Origin: LC029 sp036676475
GTDB lineage: Bacteria > Bacillota > Bacilli > Aneurinibacillales > RAOX-1
DNA: 64,000 nt
Direction: 5' to 3'
NCBI GenBank assembly: GCA_036676475.1
Contig: JAKFCU010000092.1
Span: 1-64,000, forward strand
Under the pieces are notes generated by a model. The model had not been told where the DNA came from, ran no database searches, and saw nothing but the letters and a program-made list of their open reading frames with translations. Below are positions 26,301-34,284 of the stretch, piece by piece. Position 1 is the stretch's first letter. Each line of letters begins with the position of its first letter. Position numbers and translations under genes: made by a program.

Positions 26301-27456
26301 AGCCCCTTCTCCTGATCAAATTAAAGGGGAAGCTCGCAATCCAAGCAATGAAATCTTTATCGATGTTCCTTTGTACTTCGGAATTGCTGACCGTACGGAT
26401 GGACATGTGAGTTTGCCGGGAGATAAGATGGAATCCAAATTGGTGATCGATCCAAACTTTACTTATGCAAGCTCCTTATATTATATTGATGCTGGTAATA
26501 TTGCCAGATCGGATAAAGATCAACCGGCTCCTGGAGGAAGAGATCCCTATTTTGATGATGAAGGGATTGTGAATGGTTCCAAGGTTAAAATGGATGAATT
26601 CTCCGACAGGTATGAATACAATTTAATTCCTTCTAAACCAGGTACATTAACCTTGAACTACAATTCATCCATTGTTAATTCTGCGTATAATTCTTTAACA
26701 ATTTTCTATCACGATGGATTTGAATGGGAAAACCTTGGGGGTGTCGTCAATACAGGCAAAAAGACGGTGACGGTTCCATTTAATGGTTTTGGTTATTACA
26801 TGGTAATGATGACAAGAGAATCCTTTGAAGATGTCGTAAGCCATCCATTTGCCCGAAATGATATGATGACACTCTATTCCAAAGGTGTGATGGTCGATTA
26901 TCCCGGCAGCGGTTTTGGAGCTAATCGTGAAATGAGCCGCGGGGAGTTGGCTACCATGATCGTAAAAGCGCTGGATTTGCCGATCAATGCCGGGCCATAT
27001 TACGATGATGACCAAGAAGACCCTGTAGAGCCCACTTTCTTGGATGTCAATCCAAGTATGGATTCATGGGATTATAAATACCGATACATTGAAACTGCTG
27101 CCCGTGCGGGTATTGTCAGTGGTAAGCAGCCAAGATATTTCCGACCGGATGAAACGGTAACGAGACAAGAGGCAGCCATTATGATTAGTCGTGCGTTAAA
27201 TTTAAAGTTAACCACGATTGACAAGGCAGAGAAGGATGTATTGAAGCTTTATACAGATGGGTCATCCGTTGGATATTATGCTACGCCATCTGTCGTGGCT
27301 GTATCTAAGGCGAAACTGATGACGGGTACACCGGACGATCCGAATGCGAAAAAAACAAAATACAAATTCATACCCAATGCGAACATTACACGTGCGGAAA
27401 TGGCAGTCATTGCCGTTCGAATGATGATTCAAATGAAAAAACTACCAAAACAATAA
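23338..27456 (+). CDS. Large secreted surface protein with three C-terminal SLH domains
   Basis: About 1,372 residues. A signal peptide (FFYKNGRSISLWLAILLVFM, cleavage near VAGAAS) is followed by about 1,150 residues of beta-rich, Asn/Thr/Asp-rich sequence that I cannot assign. The C-terminus has three SLH modules that bind secondary cell-wall polymer: VSHPFARNDMMTLYSKGVMV..., YIETAARAGIVSGKQPRYFR with PDETVTRQEAAIMISRAL, and VVAVSKAKLMTG... with PNANITRAEMAVIAVRMM. So it is wall-attached. GTG at 23338 is spaced well from AGAGGTG; GTG 23329 (MKKVNRFFYK) is the other choice. The leader holds a partial riboswitch, a long hairpin and a sigma-D-like promoter. Confidence 0.88.
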   Translation: MNRFFYKNGRSISLWLAILLVFMSFPFSFVAGAASNTNPVEITGYNDGVGTTITKPLVYGDPVITLVGTFGGGVVGENLRYKISVNNGTAEDYPTIKPTVNGITFTFRDIALKPGMNAISFYEKTGSITRDVGNFYIEYNNTPLISDLTVDGVTLADPTSVNLPPTLITVPSATRLTLTLAGQARNADKIEVTNNRKANQIFTAFVSKTSKFSLNLPTELGENELMIKGYSSNKEVTLIKRKILVTATSGEEANQFYNVRIGKELDTTTQKYESNYISLLPDSDPITTYEGITTDKIRLRGSVLLRINENTQKLESFKVKNKNIDIGTISNIVGTKDAVATVDNSYSVEDTSDPNYKLYTINVDLGSSWPDNSDHEISLEYNYKTNSDPTNPTWDLPNTGKISNVFKFKFADSTKPRFVDVQYKSTGQSLSFVNSNSVSSSPLELQFVTKAMQNKLESDFEVRLNDVKLDPSDYDIDDRSAGSDLYDFTLRKLPTGVNKVTIIYLADPLDPFDDKKTEFKIDVQVAPYVQLIYTDSAGSKVFYDGYQSLSETLPALSGKIYNYFLTGNPKDNNGDGTPDAKEATNVIVKLNGTEIKQNEYFKFGIAPTGNVESFTLSPGNPDTPANGAVTTDGNAIALKRGINILEISLIDQPNVKFTYNISYISAKTPKISDVKLKIVQNDKKISLSQKSGETNYKTDASFLSEFNFTVEDANKVHVEKNGKVINVYEYIDPDLNDSDPTKKWTPNKGNTEYKKSVEDATANKSVLTGYFENTNFTTNSTTTTKVDFTAEMTTRQNGNLLAELDNEAPKIEQFPLTLKKEIETLYTIVATDEQGSITRLDVPILRNYQAWEVVYPIKLEKDPYIIVNSNSTPLRIFAEKADKVIIGKEEAVTFNTTEPDFDYNDDLGRSIPKTYYIFELTVALKPGLNKIKYTVVNGDNKFADEVQIYNASSSVGGAEYRDILGKKIKFSPFDKKVELSFPKGTVLLAPSPDQIKGEARNPSNEIFIDVPLYFGIADRTDGHVSLPGDKMESKLVIDPNFTYASSLYYIDAGNIARSDKDQPAPGGRDPYFDDEGIVNGSKVKMDEFSDRYEYNLIPSKPGTLTLNYNSSIVNSAYNSLTIFYHDGFEWENLGGVVNTGKKTVTVPFNGFGYYMVMMTRESFEDVVSHPFARNDMMTLYSKGVMVDYPGSGFGANREMSRGELATMIVKALDLPINAGPYYDDDQEDPVEPTFLDVNPSMDSWDYKYRYIETAARAGIVSGKQPRYFRPDETVTRQEAAIMISRALNLKLTTIDKAEKDVLKLYTDGSSVGYYATPSVVAVSKAKLMTGTPDDPNAKKTKYKFIPNANITRAEMAVIAVRMMIQMKKLPKQ

Positions 27457-27473
27457 AGAACCTGAATCCTTGT

Positions 27474-27526
27474 AAAAGAGATAATCCCGGCTTAACCAAA
27501 CAGGGGTTATCTCTTTTCTTTTTACT
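27474..27526 (+). terminator. Terminator between the two SLH genes
   Basis: AAAAGAGATAATCCC and GGGGTTATCTCTTTT pair around an A-rich loop and end in CTTTTT. Confidence 0.9.
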
Positions 27527-27578
27527 TGGAATAGTAATTTGATATAGTAGAGGAAAAAAACAAGAAGGAGGGGAAGAA

Positions 27579-30200
27579 ATGAAAAATAATAGGATTATCA
27601 TATTCGTAGTCATAGCTCTTCTTTTTTTCGAGTTTAATCTATTCGTAAAAGATGGTGGCGGAGTTGTCTTAGCAGCATCAGAGAATATTAATATTGTTCA
27701 AACAGATGTGGAAATGTCTATTGTAGATACAAATTTATTAGATATTGAACTAATAGGATTAAACCCACCAATAAATTGGACATCCAGTAATCCGTCAGTA
27801 GTTGTTGTTGAAAGACTCGAAGACACGACGAGGGCGAAGATTACCCCTAAAGGAGCGGGTACAGCCTACATAACAGCATCCGTCAACGGTGGTTATTCAG
27901 ACTTTATTAAGGTGACGGTATCAATACCTGTTAGTAAGATTTCATTAAATCAAACCAGCCTGACTTTAACGGTACGACCTGACGGAACAGGCTCAGAGAC
28001 GTTGAGAGTCAATTTCGATCCGATTAATGCAACCAATCAAGAGGTGGTTTGGACTTCGGAAGATTCAAATATCGCAGTTGTAGATAGCTATGGAAAAGTC
28101 ACACCGATTAAAGAGGGGACGACAAAAATCACAGCAAAAAATGGGAATTTGGAAGTTTCTTCAGACGTTGTTGTTAGGGAAATCCGAGTTTCCGACATTA
28201 CCCTTGATAATCCGCCTCAGACCATGGTTAAAGGAATCCCTCAAACCCTACGTCCGATTGTAAAACCGGACAATGCCTCTAGACCGCAAGTCATATGGAA
28301 GAGTACAGATCCAAGTGTCGCCACAGTGGATGCCAATAGCGGCGTCGTAACGCCTATAAAAGCAGGAACAACTACGATTATAGCGACAACCGTAGACGGA
28401 GGCTTTAGTGCGGTTACCACTATTACAGTGCGTGACACGCCATCAACAAGTATCACATTAAACAAAACTTCTACAACACTTTATGCTGGAAGAACATCAG
28501 AAACTCTAACAGCTACTGTCTATCCAACGACTGCAACAAATAAAACTATTACTTGGACATCTAGTAATCCTGGGGTTGCAACGATCAACAGTTCCACAGG
28601 AGTGGTCACTCCCATCTCAACAGGTACAGCTACGATTACAGCAACGAATGGGGAATCCATAGCTACCTGTACTGTTACGGTATTGGCGGCTTCCAGTGGC
28701 TCGGCGAGAAATTTATCCATCGAACGGGTAACCGATTCCATGGTAGAACTCAACTGGACGGGAACTTCCGGCAGTGTTTATGTAGAATTGCGAAAAGAAA
28801 GCAATAACAGTTATGTAACATCCAGCAATACGAGTAACCGGGAAGTAACCTTCTATAATCTGTCGGCTGATACGAAGTACATCGTTTTTATAGATGGCTA
28901 TCGGGTAGGAGATTTTACTACAAGAGACGAAGACGATGATGATGAAATTTATGATGTTGAGGTGGAGCGAAGAAGCAGTTCAAGTGTAGAGATAACCTGG
29001 CGAGGGACTTCCGGATATGTTGATGTAGAACTGAGACGAACAAGCGGAACTCGGGTGAATTCCAAGTCAACGAATAGTCGAAGTGCTATTTTTACAGGAC
29101 TTTTAGAAAATACGGTCTACCGTGTATACATTGATGACGATTATATGGAATCTTTCACCATAGAAGATCTGGATGACAGGGATTCGAATAGTGATATAGA
29201 AGATTTTGATATTACAGACATAGGTACAAGAGATGTTAAGGCGGAGTGGGACAGTGATGAGTCGTATGTTGATGTAGATATACGACGCAATGGACGAGTT
29301 TACGATTCTAAACGGACAAGTAATGATGAAGTCCGCTTTACAGGATTAAGTCCGGATACAACCTATAGTATTTATATTAATGGTGATTTCATGGATAGTT
29401 TCACCACAGATGATGAAGATGATAGTGATTATAACGAAGATAAAGGAGAAAATAATATCCGTAATTTTCAAATCATCAAAAACTACAGAAGTAAAGCGGT
29501 TGAAGTGACCTGGTCAGGGACAAGCGGGAGCATAAGTGTTTCTTTAAGGCAAAGAGGGATCACGGTTGACTCTAAGAGAAGCACGAATGGAAAAGTTATA
29601 TTTACGACTATTCGTCCCAATGAAGACTATACCGTCTACGTAGATAATCAGCTTATGGGAAACTTTAAAATGGGGATATTTAGCGATCTCGAGAATCATT
29701 GGGCTAAGACAGCTATTGAGCGTCTTAATCAATATCGGATCATCTCTGGATTTGAGGATGGTTCCATTCGTGCAGACAAAACATTGACACGTGAAGAGTA
29801 TATCACTCTGTTAGTTCGTGGAATGAAGCTTTCAACTACACAGAGTAAAAAATCGACATTTGGCGATGTTTCTCTATCACGTTGGTCATCCCCCTATATT
29901 TCGGCAGCTGTAGAAAAAGGAATCATTGTTCCATCAGAATATTATCGTGGTTTATTTCAACCGACGAGAGGAATAACTAGAGAAGAAATGGCAGTGATGA
30001 CCGCAAGAGCATTGAAGCTCAAGCCCAATGCTGGTTCCGTCACCTTTTCTGATCATTCTCGTATTGTCAACAAAGGTCTGGTTGGTGCACTTATTGTGAA
30101 AAAAGTCATTAGCGGCTATCCCGATAACACATTTCAACCCCAGAAAATTTTGACTCGTGCAGAAGGGGTCATGGTGATTGATAAAATTTATAAGCCATAA
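27579..30200 (+). CDS. Surface protein with bacterial Ig-like, Fn3-like and SLH domains
   Basis: 873 residues. A signal peptide (NNRIIIFVVIALLFFEFNLF, cleavage after VLAA) is followed by four bacterial Ig-like (BIG2) domains with the WTSSNPSVV...G.ATITA pattern, at about residues 30-370. Next come four repeats of about 80 residues (VELNWTGTSGSVYVELRKE, VEITWRGTSGYVDVELRR and similar) separated by very acidic DEDDDDE-type linkers, probably calcium-binding or flexible. Three SLH modules end the protein (FSDLENHWAKTAIERLNQYR, VSLSRWSSPYISAAVEKGII, FSDHSRIVNKGLVGALIVKK). ATG follows AAGGAGGGGAAGAA. Wall-attached adhesin-like protein; ligand unknown. Confidence 0.9.
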   Translation: MKNNRIIIFVVIALLFFEFNLFVKDGGGVVLAASENINIVQTDVEMSIVDTNLLDIELIGLNPPINWTSSNPSVVVVERLEDTTRAKITPKGAGTAYITASVNGGYSDFIKVTVSIPVSKISLNQTSLTLTVRPDGTGSETLRVNFDPINATNQEVVWTSEDSNIAVVDSYGKVTPIKEGTTKITAKNGNLEVSSDVVVREIRVSDITLDNPPQTMVKGIPQTLRPIVKPDNASRPQVIWKSTDPSVATVDANSGVVTPIKAGTTTIIATTVDGGFSAVTTITVRDTPSTSITLNKTSTTLYAGRTSETLTATVYPTTATNKTITWTSSNPGVATINSSTGVVTPISTGTATITATNGESIATCTVTVLAASSGSARNLSIERVTDSMVELNWTGTSGSVYVELRKESNNSYVTSSNTSNREVTFYNLSADTKYIVFIDGYRVGDFTTRDEDDDDEIYDVEVERRSSSSVEITWRGTSGYVDVELRRTSGTRVNSKSTNSRSAIFTGLLENTVYRVYIDDDYMESFTIEDLDDRDSNSDIEDFDITDIGTRDVKAEWDSDESYVDVDIRRNGRVYDSKRTSNDEVRFTGLSPDTTYSIYINGDFMDSFTTDDEDDSDYNEDKGENNIRNFQIIKNYRSKAVEVTWSGTSGSISVSLRQRGITVDSKRSTNGKVIFTTIRPNEDYTVYVDNQLMGNFKMGIFSDLENHWAKTAIERLNQYRIISGFEDGSIRADKTLTREEYITLLVRGMKLSTTQSKKSTFGDVSLSRWSSPYISAAVEKGIIVPSEYYRGLFQPTRGITREEMAVMTARALKLKPNAGSVTFSDHSRIVNKGLVGALIVKKVISGYPDNTFQPQKILTRAEGVMVIDKIYKP

Positions 30201-30310
30201 AGTGATTTAAAATGTTAAAATTAATCTGCTAGGACTAAAAGACTATAACTTTTTATCCAATACCCATAATTATAGAGATAAAATATTTTTGAAAGGAGCG
30301 GTTTTTAGGA

Positions 30311-31003
30311 ATGTTTTCAAATGAAAAATCTTCAGATGATAAAAGCCCGATCAAGGTAGGGCAACTGCTCCATCTGGAGGTTAATGATGATTTCGATGGT
30401 TCGACTAAATTATACAAATCTAGAATTGCAGATATTCAAGGTGAAAGTTTAGCGATTGAAATTCCGACAGACGAGGAAACCGGGAAAATGAAGGGGTTCC
30501 CTGCGAAGACGAAATTTACAATTTCTTTCGTTGACATGGGTGGCGTCAAATATGCTTTTGATACTATTGTGACAGGTAAGTCAATGGATAATATCCCTCT
30601 TCTTCTTATTAACATGCCTAAACTGGATCAAATTAGGAAAATCCAACGTCGGGATTATTTGAGAGTACCGACGAATTTGAAGCTGACCTTTACCCCACAA
30701 AATAAAGAAGAAAGTGTTGAAGGAACGACGATCGATGTTGGTGGTGGAGGTGCCGGTTTTGCGCTAGATTCGAGTATCAACCTGGAGCTTGGAGACGAAC
30801 TTGTATGTTCAATAACGATTCCCGTAGCTAGAAAAGGACTCGATGTGATACGATTTTCTGCAAAGGTTGCGCGAATCATCCCTCCAAATGAAGGGTACAA
30901 CTTGCAGAGGATTGGCTTGCAAATCATGGATATTCAAGAAAGAGATCGCGACAAGATCATTCGATACTGTTTTCAAAGAGAGCTAGAGTTGCGAAAAAAA
31001 TAA
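30311..31003 (+). CDS. PilZ/YcgR-type c-di-GMP effector
   Basis: Two-domain protein like the flagellar brake YcgR/YpfA (MotI), which binds c-di-GMP and acts on the stator. Residues 10-100 form the YcgR-like N-terminal barrel; residues 105-225 the PilZ domain, with the ligand motif QRRDYLR (RxxxR type) and DVGGGGAGF, where the usual Asp-x-Ser-x-x-Gly has Gly in place of Ser. That change may alter affinity. 230 residues; GAAAGGAGCGG precedes the ATG by 10 bases. Position next to motility genes and two c-di-GMP riboswitches supports a brake role, which is inference. Confidence 0.85.
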   Translation: MFSNEKSSDDKSPIKVGQLLHLEVNDDFDGSTKLYKSRIADIQGESLAIEIPTDEETGKMKGFPAKTKFTISFVDMGGVKYAFDTIVTGKSMDNIPLLLINMPKLDQIRKIQRRDYLRVPTNLKLTFTPQNKEESVEGTTIDVGGGGAGFALDSSINLELGDELVCSITIPVARKGLDVIRFSAKVARIIPPNEGYNLQRIGLQIMDIQERDRDKIIRYCFQRELELRKK

Positions 31004-31080
31004 TAATGTCTACAGGTCCTAATTTCTATCCGGAAAAATAGGAATTCACTATCGATGCACCAAGAAAGAGGAATATAATC

Positions 31081-31713
31081 ATGAATATTTCATCTCGATG
31101 GTTGACGAATCATTTACTCGTGGAAGCATTGGAAAAGAACCCTCAATTAAGAGAAAAGGCTGGACAGGCTCTGCTAGATGGGGCTGATTCATTTGGGGAT
31201 ATATTAAAATCTTTCTTGGAGTCCACGGAAAAACCAGTGAATGACGAACCCATAAACTCGCCCATTCTTCCAACGTTCGATCCGATGCTAACTTTCAAAA
31301 ATGAAGTATCTGGAGAAGATAAGGCAACTCGTGTACAAATCGAAGAGAGTATTGCGGAAGCTTCTGAGAAGTACGGTTTACCTTCAGCTATGATCAGGGC
31401 AGTCATCAAGGCGGAAAGCCGTTTTAATCCACATGCTGTGTCATTGGCTGGGGCATCGGGATTAATGCAATTGATGCCGGAAACCGCCCGTTCGCTAGGG
31501 GTTGAAGATCCGTTTGATATCAAGCAAAATATAGACGGAGGCGTTCGATATCTCAAGCAAATGCTTACTCGCTTCAAAACGATTCCTTTGGCTTTGGCCG
31601 CCTATAATGCAGGCCCAGGGAATGTTGAGAAACATGGGGGAATCCCGCCTTTTAACGAGACTCAAAACTACGTGACTAAGATTTTAAAAGATTTAGATAG
31701 AAACTATGCTTAA
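31081..31713 (+). CDS. Lytic transglycosylase (SLT domain)
   Basis: Cleaves peptidoglycan glycan strands. The SLT fold occupies residues about 95-205, with the catalytic Glu in IKAESRFNPHAVS, then GASGLMQLMPETARSLGV, IDGGVRYLKQMLTRF and LALAAYNAGPGNVEKHGG. The N-terminal 90 residues are helical and lack a signal peptide, as in flagellum-linked transglycosylases such as Bacillus subtilis CwlQ. 210 residues. Likely opens the wall for rod or hook assembly, inferred from location. Confidence 0.88.
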   Translation: MNISSRWLTNHLLVEALEKNPQLREKAGQALLDGADSFGDILKSFLESTEKPVNDEPINSPILPTFDPMLTFKNEVSGEDKATRVQIEESIAEASEKYGLPSAMIRAVIKAESRFNPHAVSLAGASGLMQLMPETARSLGVEDPFDIKQNIDGGVRYLKQMLTRFKTIPLALAAYNAGPGNVEKHGGIPPFNETQNYVTKILKDLDRNYA

Positions 31714-31804
31714 TCATATCTAATTCAAAATTTTGGGTAGGCATATCAACTTTCTTTTGTTATGATTGCTATAGAAAAATGATGCAAAATAGGAGGGGAT
31801 TGGT

Positions 31805-32014
31805 ATGAAGATAAGTGATCTTGCCGCATCGCAGCTGACTGAACTGAAGCAAACCCTGTCTATGAATATATTTAAATCAGCCCAGGCAACAGCAACAGCC
31901 CAGGCTGTAACAATGTTGGAAGATTTCCAGCAGACGCAGAAGTCGGTAGAACAGCAAACCATCAAGCCTGCTCCACATCCTTATGCTGGACAGCATCTGG
32001 ATATGAAAGCTTAG
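31805..32014 (+). CDS. YjfB-like putative motility protein (intact)
   Basis: 69 residues: MKISDLAASQLTELKQTLSM, then NIFKSAQATATAQAV and the end HPYAGQHLDMKA, which fits the YjfB ending (HP.LG..LDI). GGAGGGGATTGGT precedes the ATG. Function unknown; it stands at the head of the flagellar block. Confidence 0.6.
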   Translation: MKISDLAASQLTELKQTLSMNIFKSAQATATAQAVTMLEDFQQTQKSVEQQTIKPAPHPYAGQHLDMKA

Positions 32015-32110
32015 AAATCAGCTTTGCACATTGTCTATGAATCCATATAAAGAATGGGAATGGGCACTAGTCATGGTTAAATTAAAAAAGCTTCCTCAAT
32101 ATCAAACGGA

Positions 32111-32138
32111 ACCCTCTTCTACTTGAAGAGGGTCTTTT
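32111..32138 (+). terminator. Terminator
   Basis: ACCCTCTTC and GAAGAGGGT form a 9-base stem followed by CTTTT. The gap 32015-32301 otherwise holds no supported gene. Confidence 0.85.
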
Positions 32139-32301
32139 AAAAATGCCGGAAACAAAAGTCGTATGGCCAATGGACGGGAGTATTGAAACCAAAGAAACGC
32201 CTTCATTCACTAAGGGATGGATATAAAGGATCTTTTTCAATTGAATACACATGTGGTAAGATGGAGTAAACCGTCTAATTCAGGGGAGGGGAGGATGATC
32301 T

Positions 32302-32877
32302 ATGAGAATGCCCCAAATTCGTTTGGAGCAAACGTATGCCAGGATTGGAATGGACATTATCAAGCCGCAACAGCGAATCAGCCAGCCGCAGGCGGAATTG
32401 AATCTGCATCAGGAGCCTGCCGTCTTAGATATTGAACGGACTCCTTCTCATTTGGATATAGACCAAAGCCAAGCCTGGAACGACCTGAACATAAAGGATA
32501 TGTACACGATGACAAGAGATATTGCTGATTATGCTCATCAGCAGGTATTAGAGGGTATTGCCCGCAGAGCTCGTGAAGGAGATCGTTTAGCAGCGATTGA
32601 GAAGGGAGGAAATCCGATTGCTGATATAGCACAGGAGAATGCCAATCCTGGTCCTCTTGATTTTAATGTGGGTGTGCTCCCTAGCTATGGTGCAGTTAAG
32701 ATTCAGTTTACTCCAACTCAACTCCAAATGAACTGGAAGCGAGGAGGAGTCACTATGGATCCCCTGATTAAACAACCGACACATGAGTATATACCTGGAA
32801 AAGTAGAGGTTTACCTTAAACAAAAGGAAAGTCTTAAAATAGATTTTACCGATCCTGAGGTGGACATGATGCTGTAG
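32302..32877 (+). CDS. yviE: YviE-like flagellar locus protein (DUF6470 type)
   Basis: 191 residues with the family start MRMPQIRLEQTYARIGMDII, two Gln/Pro-rich segments (ISQPQAELNLHQEPAVLDIE), a central helix (DIADYAHQQVLEGIARRARE) and the end VKIQFTPTQLQMNW...YIPGKVEVYL. Function unknown. In Bacillus subtilis yviE lies between flgL and fliW; here it heads the yvyF-flgM-flgN-flgK-flgL run instead. GGAGGGGAGG ribosome binding site. Confidence 0.75.
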   Translation: MRMPQIRLEQTYARIGMDIIKPQQRISQPQAELNLHQEPAVLDIERTPSHLDIDQSQAWNDLNIKDMYTMTRDIADYAHQQVLEGIARRAREGDRLAAIEKGGNPIADIAQENANPGPLDFNVGVLPSYGAVKIQFTPTQLQMNWKRGGVTMDPLIKQPTHEYIPGKVEVYLKQKESLKIDFTDPEVDMML

Positions 32878-32898
32878 AAAATGGGAGGTGTGAACGCT

Positions 32899-33324
32899 TT
32901 GTCTTTAGATCGTCTTCGAAATTGTCCGCGTTGCGATGAATTATTTGTATATTCCACCAGGGATGTTTGTCCGCAATGCATCAAAAAGGTGGAACGAGAG
33001 TTTGAAATGTGCGCTCAGTTCTTGCGCAAGAAGGAGAATCGCAGCAGTTCTATTACAGAAATGAGTGAAAAAACAGGGGTGACGGTCTACCAAATTACAG
33101 AGTTTATTCGGGAGAAGAGGTTAATGGTCGATCATGCTCCGAACCTTGGATATTCTTGCGAGGGTTGCGGTGAAATGATCCGTACTGGAAGGCTATGCTC
33201 TGACTGTACAAATAAATGGAAGAAAGCGGTTGATGAGCTAGACCCGAAAAAAGGTGTAGAGGAAGTAGATAAGCCTAAGTCCGGCTACTTTATTAGCCAA
33301 AACAAAAGCAGGAATTTGTTCTAA
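32899..33324 (+). CDS. yvyF: YvyF-like flagellar operon protein (TIGR03826 type)
   Basis: 141 residues. Two CxxC pairs near the N-terminus (CPRCDELF, CPQCIKK) and two near the end (CEGCGEM, CSDCTNKW) suggest zinc ribbons around a helix-turn-helix-like centre (ITEMSEKTGVTVYQITEFIR). It is the usual gene before flgM. TTG at 32899 is 10 bases from GGGAGG; ATG 32881 and GTG 32890 are in or before that site. Confidence 0.85.
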   Translation: MSLDRLRNCPRCDELFVYSTRDVCPQCIKKVEREFEMCAQFLRKKENRSSSITEMSEKTGVTVYQITEFIREKRLMVDHAPNLGYSCEGCGEMIRTGRLCSDCTNKWKKAVDELDPKKGVEEVDKPKSGYFISQNKSRNLF

Positions 33325-33357
33325 CCTTTGGTACTCTTTGTGCTAAAGGTTCTTTTA
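33323..33357 (+). terminator. Terminator before flgM
   Basis: AACCTTT and AAAGGTT pair around a long loop and are followed by CTTTTATTT. Confidence 0.7.
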
Positions 33358-33386
33358 TTTAAGGCGTATTATTCGTGAATAAGCAC

Positions 33387-33413
33387 TAAACTTTATTTCT
33401 TTCCTGCCGATAA
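33387..33413 (+). promoter_or_regulatory. Sigma-D promoter of flgM
   Basis: TAAA at 33387-33390, a 15-base spacer, and GCCGATAA at 33406-33413: a textbook sigma-D promoter, 48 bases before the flgM start. FlgM being made from a sigma-D promoter closes the known feedback loop. Confidence 0.92.
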
Positions 33414-33460
33414 TAATGATAAGTAAAGGGCTACGGCATTTGGGGAAGGGAGGTACCATC

Positions 33461-33742
33461 ATGAGAATCAATGATTCGAGTCGACTGGCAATGATCAAGT
33501 CGTATCAGCAAACCGCACCCAAGCCTTTGGATAAGAAGCTTTTGAAGGGACAGTCAGCGGATCAGCTGGAAATTTCGTCTCAAGCACAGGAAAAGTTGAA
33601 GCAAACCATTGAAGATCAAGCACATAGCAACGGGAGAGTTCAGGATCTGAAGGATCAGATTGCCTCAGGAACGTATCGGATAGATAGCGACCGGATAGCT
33701 GATAAGCTTTTATCCATTTGGAAAAGGGAAACGGATCAATAA
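33461..33742 (+). CDS. flgM: Anti-sigma-D factor FlgM
   Basis: Binds and blocks sigma-D until it is exported through the finished hook. 93 residues: N-terminus MRINDSSRLAMIKSYQQ, then DQLEISSQAQEKL and the C-terminal sigma-binding helices IASGTYRIDSDRIADKLLS. ATG at 33461 follows GGGAAGGGAGGTACCATC; the longer frame from 33416 is not supported. Confidence 0.93.
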   Translation: MRINDSSRLAMIKSYQQTAPKPLDKKLLKGQSADQLEISSQAQEKLKQTIEDQAHSNGRVQDLKDQIASGTYRIDSDRIADKLLSIWKRETDQ

Positions 33743-33760
33743 TCAACTGGAGTGAACAAG

Positions 33761-34267
33761 ATGGAGCCTATTCAGGACATCATTCGCATAATGGAAGAAC
33801 TAAAGGTTGCCCATGACGATCTTTTGATCCTGGAAAACCAAAAAAAAGAGGCGTTGGTTCATGATTTAGCCGATGAACTCGTTAAACTGCTCCATAAGCA
33901 AACCAAGCTGGTGAGAAAGATTTCGGGACTCGAACAAGATCGTCAGCAGGTGGTGGAGCAATGGCTATCCCAAAAGGGTATCCCAAATGGTCGAATGATG
34001 CTTGCTAATCTGATTAAGTTAGTTCCGCATCATAAGGAAAAGGAAAGCTTGCGGAGATTAGGGGGAGAACTTCAGGATCTCGTGGAAAAGATCAGAGAGA
34101 TCAACCAATTCAATCAGCAATTGATTGAGCAATCGCTGTCTTTAATCGATTTTACACTTCGTCTGGTTACAGACGAGCCCGAACGTTATATGACATATGG
34201 ACGTGGTGAAACACCGGTAAAGCCATCTTCTGCCGGAGTTCGGAGCTTTTTCGATACAAAGGCATAG
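33761..34267 (+). CDS. flgN: FlgN-like export chaperone
   Basis: Cytoplasmic chaperone for the hook-filament junction proteins FlgK and FlgL, encoded next. 168 residues, almost all helical (IIRIMEELKVAHDDLLILEN, LLHKQTKLVRKISGLEQ, QLIEQSLSLIDFTLRLVTDE), with the YvyG/FlgN pattern. ATG at 33761; CTGGAGTG just upstream is the ribosome binding site, so the GTG at 33752 is not the start. Confidence 0.88.
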   Translation: MEPIQDIIRIMEELKVAHDDLLILENQKKEALVHDLADELVKLLHKQTKLVRKISGLEQDRQQVVEQWLSQKGIPNGRMMLANLIKLVPHHKEKESLRRLGGELQDLVEKIREINQFNQQLIEQSLSLIDFTLRLVTDEPERYMTYGRGETPVKPSSAGVRSFFDTKA

Positions 34268-34284
34268 CAGGGAGGTAAAAGAAA

